From the NCBI GenBank assembly GCA_947623455.1, contig OX392532.1, forward strand, positions 30,788,792-30,852,791: a stretch of DNA of 64,000 nucleotides, written 5' to 3'. Positions 56,101-64,000 of the stretch are shown here, piece after piece (position 1 is the first letter of the stretch; the number at the start of each line of letters is the position of its first letter). Origin of the DNA: Mimachlamys varia. Lineage: Eukaryota > Mollusca > Bivalvia > Pectinida > Pectinidae. Made by a program: the position numbers and the translations under genes. Under the pieces are notes generated by a model. The model was not told the origin of the DNA. It did no database searches and saw only the letters and a list, made by a program, of their open reading frames with translations.

Positions 56101-59100
56101 CCATGTAAAAACAGTAAGTGTTCAACACTGGAATATCAGTTCAATGCATTCACATATATTTCATAATTTTACTGTCCGCATTGAATTGATGAAGCATTGA
56201 TTTTTTTTATGATGTTTTTTTATTAAAAATGTTAGTCAGGAAACATCATACTGAAAACAGCATTCATTTTTTCAAGGGACAGTTTAAATAACCTATAAAG
56301 ATGTGCATCCTCGATAATCCTCATGATGATTATATTATTCCACAATACTCAATGCATAATGCTTACTTTTCCTCTGCATCTCAGTAAAATGTCATAGGCA
56401 CACTCTTAGCTATTTCATTGGTCTCTGATAAAGAGACCTGACCAATGGCTAGGCATTCTTGGTATCCATAGGTTACAATTACTTACATACTCTAATGATT
56501 GTAACCCATGGACATCAAGGATGATCACTTGGTTGATAACTTTCTTGTGAAGATCACAGAGGAGTAATATCGGACTGCAAGTCATTGAATCGTTATGTGA
56601 TGTTAAAAAAAAAAAAAAATTTAAAGGATCAAATTATTATCGTAATGACATGTTCTAGGTGTAGTCTGCGACATTAGCCACTAGTCCAGATCTATGCCCA
56701 TGACAAGTAAATTTTGGTTCGGACTAATAGTCCGTGAATTAAAATAACTTTGTTAAAATAAACACTGCCCTTACTTGCAGTGCATTTAGCTTGTCTAGTC
56801 TAGCGCTTGAACATGTAAAAGTCACAGAGAGCTAAATTGAGCATAACCCCTGGAGAAAGTACTTAATTGAGATTAAAGTCAGTACTGCTCTGTGGATTGA
56901 GAATTAGTATAAGCCTTGTTCTATGTGTTGAACCTTCATGTGTGAGTAATTGTTTTGAAAACATTAATACTAATTTCAAAAACAATCATGTCGATTTGAA
57001 GCAGTGATTACATGATTATAATATTATATTCTGAATGTGAAGAGTTGTCTGCCTTTGACTAATCAAAATTGCTTCATCAAAGGGAGATGATTCTTTATAG
57101 TAAGGGCTATTCCTTATTTAATATAACTGTGTTGGGGAGGTAAAACCAGATCTGCCATGGCCACCATTCCATTATTAAATCGCTTTTGATATTTGATTGG
57201 TGGTGGAGTTTCTGAAAAAGTGCCTCCCGTCCCTCCCACATGGTTAGTTCTGGAACAGACATAATTTAGGAAATTTCTTTAATGAGCAAATTCCTTTAAT
57301 ATCTCGTTTAAAGTGAGGTGAAATGTTACCTATTATTGTAGACTAACACAAAGTTGTTGTGATGTTTTGACAGATGACGAGGGAGGGGCAGATGGAGAGG
57401 CAGAAGAAGATGCGCCTATGAACTGCAGCTACGTCAGACAAGGGGAAGAGCAGGAAGAGGGGGGAGAATCTCTAGAAATGTCGGTCGAGGAGATCGGCGA
57501 CAATTACCAGATAGGACTGAATGAAGGGGAGAACGTGAAATTTGTCCGTGACGTAGCTCTAAGCATTGCTAAAGATATGGCCGTCACGGAAAATGGAGAG
57601 ACCGTATTTAATTGTAACTTTTGTAGTTATAAGACCAATGTTCTGGGTAGGTTAAGACGACATATCACAGTACATACTGGAAAAGAGTTCAAATGTCCGT
57701 ACTGTAGTAAAGCGTATACAGAGAAATGTAAGCTTACTGAGCACATCAAGGTGAAACACGAGAAGTCGGTTAGCTATCCGTGCCCTAAGTGCTCCAAGGT
57801 GTTCACCAGTAAGCGTGGACTAGAATATCACAACATCACGTTTCACGAGGAGCGAGGCACCACACTAAAATGTTCGTTCTGCCCGAAAGTCTTCAGCAGT
57901 AGATTTGGTTTTACATATCATACTAAGACTTCACACGGTGAAAACAAGGTCGAGGAAAATTTCAAATCGACCAGTGACACTTTAATACCTATGAGTAAGT
58001 GGGAGAAATCGACAATGAAAAAAGAATCGGAGAAAGAGTTCCAGAAAGATAAGAGCGGCATGTACAACTGTAAGCTGTGCGAGTACAAAACGCCACGGAT
58101 GTTCCATATCCGGAGACATCTCGGCGTTCACTATGGAAACACTAACAAATGTGAGCAGTGTGATAAGACGTTTTCAGATTCCTACAAACTGAGGCTTCAC
58201 GTTCAGGTAAAGCATGGGAATCTGAGGTTCGATTGTGATTATTGTCATAGAGATTTTGGAACAAAGGAAGGCTTGAAGTATCACCGACTGTCTGCACACG
58301 AAGGGAACTGGAAGTATCTCTGCCCTGACTGTGGCCAGGGTTTTTATCAGAAACACCACTTCGAAGGCCATGTAAACAAGCACAAGGGAATCAAGGCGTA
58401 CGGTTGTAAAACTTGTGGAAAGAAGTTTTTCTATCAGTCGGACGTGTCGATACACAAAAAGCACTGTGGCCAAGAGAGAAAGCCATTGGAAAAACCGACC
58501 ACGTTTGTTTGTCATGTTTGCGGTGACCAGTTCAAGAAAAAAAGTATACTCATTGAGCATGAAAATGGCAAGCATGGAAGAATTGGACACTATGTCTGTG
58601 AGTGCGGTGTCACTTTTAAATGGAGGAACTCTCTTCGCCAGCACAAACAGAGGTGCACTACTGCAGCAGCCATTTCTGATTACTCGGTCACCGATATCAC
58701 TGATCTCAGCGGCGCTTCCGACTTCATAGCCATGCAAATTAAACCTGAGCTGGACTCAGATGCTATCAATACGGAGGCTGGGGATCCAGAGGCAATGGAT
58801 ACAGACGATAATCAACTGGATGATATTTCCTACTCGCAGCAGTCCCCACAACAAGAGGATGACACAGAAAATAATGCGGGCACTGAACTGGAGAACGAAA
58901 ACGATGATCAGGTGTATGTTGTAAAGGCCGAACCGACAGAAAGGGGGGTGTTTCAACATGGGGCAATGCTCACTCCACCAGGTGTCGCCACTGATGCGCT
59001 CTTTGAGATGCCAGCATCACAGGTAAGTGACCAAGAAGGTAATGATTCTGATTTTGTGATATACCCTGATGACTCCTCTACTTCTAGTTTTGACGATTCC

Positions 59101-61650
59101 CCTACCAGTTCAAGCGTAGACCATTCAGATACTGAGGACGTAGAGGACGCTTGGTTTGATTATTCCGCGAAATCAGATGGGAATCGCAAGAGACGGCGAT
59201 CATTTACGGACTCAGGAAATGATCCTTCTGGAAAACAGTTCAGATGTCCCCGTTGTGGAAAGGTTTTCAGGGTGAGAAATGTCTTCCTGAAACACCGAGG
59301 CATTTGTCACCGACAAGCTGTAATAAGGAGAAGTGTGATTGAGATGTACGTTTGTGGATTCTGTGATGGCAGATTTTCAAACAAGGTACACTTTAAAGAA
59401 CACAGCAAAACACATCAAAGGAAAATGAGGAAAAAGTTTAAAATTCAGCAAAGTTTCAGAAAGAAAGCGAACGAACAGCTTCTGAATGTTGAACAAAATA
59501 AGCCAAAGCTTGAAAATGGCAATTTGGAAAATGTAGAAACACATTCCCATGATACGGACATAATTTTTGACATTCCTGCGGATCACAGTGTGGAAAATGG
59601 CATGGAATCTGACTGTGAAGCTCAGGTAACGTCAATGTTACAAGATGAGTGTGTATCATCCGGTAACATTGATCACACATTGGTCAGTAATCATGTTACT
59701 CCAGAGGAAACCCCAGCTTCCTTGAATGTCGGACAAACAAATGACAGTGGACATTGTGATGAGCAACCCCAACGCGTACAATCCGGTCTGTCGGAACATG
59801 TTCAGGATCTGGATCATACAGATAACAGAGCCATGGAAACACCTGTGGAATTGTGTAACATGTCTAAACATGCAAATCAAGGAAAGGATTTCCCATTTGT
59901 AAATGTTGCTGTTGTGGATTTGAGCAATTCACAAAATTATCCAAATAAGGATGTAGACAGTGGATGGGATTTGTCAATAAAACCAAATCACTCTGGACTT
60001 CCGCAAGACAAAGAAAGAAAACAATTAGAGTTGGCCTCCTCTCTCCAAGTTGAGGACGGCCAAAAAAATCCCTTGTCTGGGGAGTTCCAAAACTCCTTTA
60101 CATGTGAAATATGTGGCGCTACTATTGATGACCATGAAAAGTACATCAGCCACATATCCCTGCATGCCGTCACCAGAATTCAAATGTTTCAGGAGCAACA
60201 AAATAACTCGACTAAGGACCTGAACATGCGTGTTAGTGATTCTGGGTCTTTGCAGACGTCAAACTGGAATACAATGGAAGCCGAAAAGGCTAATTTCACA
60301 TGCAAAATTTGTGGTGATGTGTTCCTGAAAAGGTCCTACTTGAAAGAACACATACTCGGGATGCATGGAAATGTCAATAGGTATAGTTGTGTGTGTGGTG
60401 AAAGATTCAAATGGAGAAGTTCACTGAATCTACACAAAGAAAAATGTCCATCTTCGCCATCCAGGAACGTTTCAAATGGCCAAAAACATTCACCAAATAA
60501 CAAACCCAGCAATTTGTCAGCACGATCCTTCAAGGGACCTTCAAAATCTCCTTCAACTACAGCAAAAATCGGTAGTAAATGGAAATCTCCAGCGGCAAGG
60601 TCGTCTTTACCTCTTCCACCAATCTCCTCGTCGCTATCGCCAAGGATGTTGCCGGGGATTTCGCCCCATTTCATGGATACGAGAACTACCTCAATGCTAG
60701 GGATGATGCCACCTCATATTAGTCAAGCAACGTCATACACTCCAGTAATGGAAACACATGTTCAGGCTGGAGAAATGTACCTGCACAGTGTTCCAGTCAG
60801 TGCTACTTCAACCGAAAACAAAATATCCGAACAACAATCTCACGGACATTTTCCATCTGTTTCATATGAGAGAAATTCTCCTCGGTCTGGGAACAACATT
60901 CAGCGAAAATCTTCTGAAAATGGACACCCCAGTCAAAGTGTTGTGCCAACTGGGATGTATCGGAGCAATGGTCCGACAGACTTTTCATTCCAAGTGCCTG
61001 TTTCCAAAGAACAGGGTATTATACCACAGCAGTGGTCGAGTAGTTCTACCTCAGATACGCTTCAAAGTCAACAACAGGAAACTGAAAAAGTTCTTGGAAA
61101 TGAAATCAGGATTAAGCAAGAGGTGATTTCATTTGATGAGGAACCTGATACTAGGATAGAAATGAATGAAACGGTTATAAATCAGCTCATGATGGCCGCA
61201 GCAGAGCCAGTATCAAATGTGGATGTGGCTAAAACGGAACCGTATCTTGTGAGCAGTACCAGACCTGAACACCAGATAAAACATGAACAAAGCTCCTACA
61301 GCTGTACTATATGTAAGAAACATTTCCGAACACAAATCGCGTACGCGGACCATATGAACAAACATCGGGGCATCAAGCCTTATCCCTGTAATAACTGTGG
61401 CATGTCTTTTCATTACCAGTCTATTCTTAGTTCACACAAGAAAACGTGCGGTGTGACGGGCAATAACATGTACAAGTGCCACATTTGTGGTGATACTTTC
61501 ACTGTGCGGGGCTACCTGCGTGAGCATGTTCTTGGGAAACATGGTGACGCCCGCAGGTACAGCTGTCAGTGTGGCGCCACTTTCAAATGGAGAAGCTCCC
61601 TCGGCAGCCATCAAAAGAAATGTCCTCTCAATGGCAAAAGCTACATGTAA
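53111..61650 (+). CDS. large C2H2 zinc-finger protein, about 20 fingers
   Basis: Probable nuclear DNA-binding transcription factor. Coding exons 53111-53238, 54638-55287 and 57374-61650, phases 2 then 1, GT-AG introns; 5055 nt gives 1684 aa. The first ATG of the exon after a 5' UTR acceptor is used. Residues 1-335 are acidic or disordered, with a basic GRKRKCPRK (about 132-140, candidate nuclear signal). Fingers: eleven at about 339-687, two at 882-940, one near 1168, two at 1233-1285 and four at 1568-1676, ending eight residues before the stop. Three fingers are non-canonical, with C-x-C and a C2HC end (CxCG..FKWR.SL..H...C). Several psi-K-x-E sites occur (IKIEPE at 219, VKAEPT, IKPELD, IRIKQEV, IKHEQ), typical SUMO acceptors. 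All fingers are in the last exon. Orthology not determined. Confidence 0.85.
53350..53672 (+). repeat. SINE family A, + copy carrying a piece of the CAGTGTGT element
   Basis: Head CCGATGGTTAAGG, GGTTGCGAGTTCGAAACCC B box and 'caggtactgaccatcgg' core, then at about 53487-53613 the right half of the element seen at 18622-19002 (ending TTTGGCACACACTG), then the SINE tail 'ctgttaatagaacacaaaac...aaaccaaa'. The MITE piece interrupts the SINE body. Confidence 0.65.
53875..53882 (+). promoter_or_regulatory. CRE palindrome upstream of the orphan exon
   Basis: TGACGTCA, 272 bp before the ATG at 54154; a CACGTG E-box also lies near 54033. Together they could mark an internal promoter. Confidence 0.4.
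54154..54324 (+). CDS. orphan coding-type exon in intron 1 of the zinc-finger gene
   Basis: ATGGCGGCTTGC in a strong start context opens 57 codons (MAACLKCCLYASHKKAVY...) that end at a consensus donor (CCA|GTAAGT). Joined to 54638 or 57374 it would hit a stop at once, so it is not an in-frame alternative first exon of the zinc-finger protein. It could be a 5' UTR exon from an internal promoter, or belong to an unseen transcript. No family recognised. Confidence 0.4.
55373..55773. mobile_element. hAT-like MITE with perfect 8-bp target duplication
   Basis: TAGAGCTGGG at the left and CCCAGCCCTA at the right. TAACAGTG flanks both ends exactly (55365-55372 and 55774-55781). The interior is rich in 'ggtataccgtgg' palindromic repeats. 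Lies in intron 2 of the zinc-finger gene. Confidence 0.8.
55782..57373. other. rest of zinc-finger intron 2
   Basis: AT-rich. Short pieces of dispersed repeats are visible: 'gtaacccatggacatcaaggatgat' near 56504 belongs to the CCCTGGATATC family, and 57125-57260 resembles 18020-18120 and 29420-29520. No exon supported. Confidence 0.45.
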
Positions 61651-62115
61651 CGGATGAACATCTTCACGGATCGCACCCGGTACTGCTAGACTTTGGAACT
61701 CTTTATTGTTATAATAGATTTTTGATGTCTGTTGATCATGATATAACAATTTAACTAAATGGTTCTGATTATACATATCATTCTTGTTCTCCATATTATA
61801 ATATAATGATGGCATAGGATTTCAAACACTTTAAACATTTTTTAAAGAATTAAATGGTTTGATAAAGTCCCAGGCCATTGTTATACAAGAATGTGTAAAA
61901 GATTTATCTATATTTAGTAAACATGAAGTTGTATGCTTGTATACAATTTAATTTGTAAATGTTTTTTAAAGACAAGTCACTATTTATATATATAATTATG
62001 TACTGAATCATTTTCTAATATTAAAGTATATAAAGGCTAGTTTCTTTATTAACCGATACACTCAAAAAACAAAAAGCTTTCTCCATTTTATTAGCAAGAA
62101 AGAAACTTTTGTGAA

Positions 62116-62121
62116 AATAAA
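62116..62121 (+). terminator. candidate polyadenylation signal of the zinc-finger gene
   Basis: AATAAA about 465 bp after the stop codon. Another AATAAA stands at 62756-62761; sequence alone cannot tell which is used. Confidence 0.4.
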
Positions 62122-62886
62122 AGAAACACATCCAATCTAGATGAAATTGATAAATAAGGTCGTTCTACACATAAAACTTTACATGTAGATGTCCAATCAA
62201 GTAGTCATTCAACATCTTTGTTAGATGTTCTGATTAATGGTTACATACTTATTTTGGAACTCTTGAAGTTGAATTTCTATGATGAAAACTTTGGTACATG
62301 TACTGGGTATTAGGAACAGAATATCATGATCAGTATTTGTAAATATTTCAGTTTTCATTTTTTTCCACAATTTTTTGTCCCTTTGTTTTGTTGACTTATA
62401 ATTACCCTGAAACAAAATATTAAGTAGCTTGCTGGCTGCTTTCAGTTTCGACATATTCAAAGGGATGGAGATGTAAACCATGGTGTGTATCTAAGGATTA
62501 ACATGTTGTTGGCTCTTGTGATCTTTAAACTTTAAAACTGCCGATTTTATCAAACTATACATTTACAGCCTGGTTTGATTTGTAGTATTGCGAATATATA
62601 CATATAAACATTGTAATTAGAAACCAGTTAGACCTGCAAACTTTTTTTTTTTTTTTTTTTTGCACTTTGAGGAATTGAGAACTCTTTCAGATCACCTTCA
62701 GTGGTTGTCGAGTTTGTGACGTACAATGTACATGTCAGATTTCTAGCAAATTCTAAATAAAAATATCAGGGGAGTTTATTTTTCTTTTTTTTTCTGAAGT
62801 ACAGTATTTGTTGATTGTCTGATGACATCATCAAAACAGATATTACATTTTGAACTTGTGAGCAGTGATCATGAACATTCAGGTGC

Positions 62887-63227
62887 TTGAAAGGCACAAT
62901 ATACGTAACTTTTGGCAAAACTTGAAGCGAAAAATCAAGCCTAATAACATACATGTATTGTATTTTAGATTTAATTAAGATTAACTGATATCAGCAATAT
63001 CCAAGATGAATTCTTATGCGGTTACTGGTATCGCAGCAGTTGAATCTAGGTATTTGTAAACATGCGTCCATTTTTAACTTCTTCTTTGGATTTTTCTGTC
63101 AAGAGTTTCTTGTAAGTTACCACTCAGGTTTATTTCTTTTTAGGCTTATTTTTGCATGGTTATCAACTGGATTTTTTTCAGAATTTTGTTAGAAAATTCC
63201 CTGAAGTTACGTATATTGGGCCTTTAA
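62887..63227. mobile_element. TTAA-type MITE (AGGCCCAATATACG family), copy 3
   Basis: AAGGCACAATATACGTAACTT at the left, AAGTTACGTATATTGGGCCT plus TTAA at the right; left TTAA mutated to TTGA. The body follows copy 2 in the same orientation ('gcggttac(t/c)ggta', 'ctaggtatttgtaaac'), with an internal deletion. Confidence 0.7.
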
Positions 63228-64000
63228 GTAATGTACTGTATTCTTATAAAAGGCTCGTTTTGTTTATAAGAACTCTTTAAGTTATATTACTCGTAGTTAA
63301 ACACCCAATACAAAGCTAACTGTAGGTGGTCTTTCTGGTGTCTGGTTTACATGTATCACACCTGGTCTTTCTTCTGCTTTTCCATTGTATTTTTCATGTA
63401 TTCTATTATTGATTTTTCAGGATGATTATTATGATGGGAGGTAAAGATCTACGCTGGTACATTGGAGGTCACATCTGGATGGCTGTTGGCCTTCTGTTTC
63501 TAAACTGTCTCCATATGAAAATACTTTAAGCTTGTTGGCATATACAATATGTTCTGATACATGTGCAATCTTGTGATTCATTATTTTTTACCATTATGCG
63601 TACTGTTCAACATACATATTTTAGCGGTACCCGGTAATCTTATTTTAGATATTTTTCGTGCTGAAAATATTTCGCTAAAACAAGATTGTGTTGATTTGTT
63701 TCTGTATATTGTTTTCTTCAGCAAATATTGTGTCGCCAATTAATCGTCACGATTATCTGTTTAAATTTGAATTCTGTTACACGCTAAAATTTGAGTACTC
63801 CAAAAAAAGTATGTTTACAGTACTTGCTATTGAGTGATTCGTGTGAAAGTCAAATAAGTGCTTACGTAATCTGCTATTTAATTTTGTTCTATAAAGCATT
63901 TTTATACCTATTTGTAAACATTTTCTTCAGTTTAGAAAGTATGATTTATGTAAAGATTATTTTACACCACCAATCAGTATTTTATGTGATGTTTCAATGT
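63228..64000. other. downstream flank, no gene seen
   Basis: AT-rich. It contains 'tttcgctaaaacaagatt' and 'acacgctaaaatttgagtac' motifs that faintly resemble the TCGCG-type MITE at 40828, but no boundary can be drawn. No coding signal reaches the window edge. Confidence 0.4.

Noticed and set aside
54154..57400. Orphan exon as in-frame alternative start of the zinc-finger protein
   Set aside because: Phase 0 joined to 54638 or 57374 reads into a stop within a few to about 15 codons.
58174..58737. 187-codon - strand frame
   Set aside because: Antisense of the zinc-finger exon; the + frame has clear C2H2 spacing.

Overview
The window is eukaryotic and very probably from a bivalve or closely related mollusc. 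It is AT-rich and intron-rich, has GT-AG introns and long intergenic repeats, and carries tRNA-headed SINEs, many small terminal-inverted-repeat elements and long minisatellites of the sort seen in bivalve genomes. Species cannot be named from the sequence alone. Exon models below were built by hand from reading frame, splice sites and phase, with no transcript data.

Three protein-coding genes can be supported from end to end. (1) ACADS, mitochondrial short-chain acyl-CoA dehydrogenase, lies on + from 7301 to 28467 in 12 coding exons (411 aa, close to the usual family length of about 412). (2) A testis-specific serine/threonine kinase-like (TSSK-like) gene lies on - from 49448 down to 32643 in 12 coding exons (732 aa), with three perfect CRE palindromes just upstream of its start. 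(3) A large nuclear C2H2 zinc-finger protein lies on + from 53111 to 61650 in three coding exons (1684 aa, about 20 fingers). A fourth, orphan coding-type exon (54154-54324, +) sits inside the first intron of the zinc-finger gene behind its own CRE. The kinase and zinc-finger genes are divergently arranged; the metabolic gene and the kinase are convergent. Nothing suggests that the three act in one pathway.

Layout: 1-7300 is intergenic and repeat-rich (SINE, small inverted-repeat elements, 53-bp and 35/23-bp minisatellites, a 350-bp palindrome with C/G tracts, a Tigger-like element). 7301-28640 is ACADS; its second intron holds a decayed ISL2EU-type transposon that was itself invaded by another element, and its ninth intron ends in a 3.9-kb, 44-bp minisatellite. 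28640-32640 is intergenic, with a 168-bp tandem repeat family and a 53-bp minisatellite in the kinase 3' flank. 32643-49600 is the kinase gene with many intronic SINEs and MITEs. 49600-53100 is the divergent intergenic region (5S-like fragment, exact palindrome, nested inverted-repeat elements). 53111-62800 is the zinc-finger gene, followed by its 3' flank.

The most unusual signal is that a 3' splice site has been tandemly copied at an intron end in all three genes. In ACADS there are 90 units in strict 44-bp register, most of which carry a branch-point-like CTAAT and a polypyrimidine tract ending in CAG. The final unit supplies the actual acceptor of exon 10. The kinase has about three 95-bp units, each with the acceptor plus the first exon bases, and the zinc-finger gene has two 48-bp units with the acceptor.
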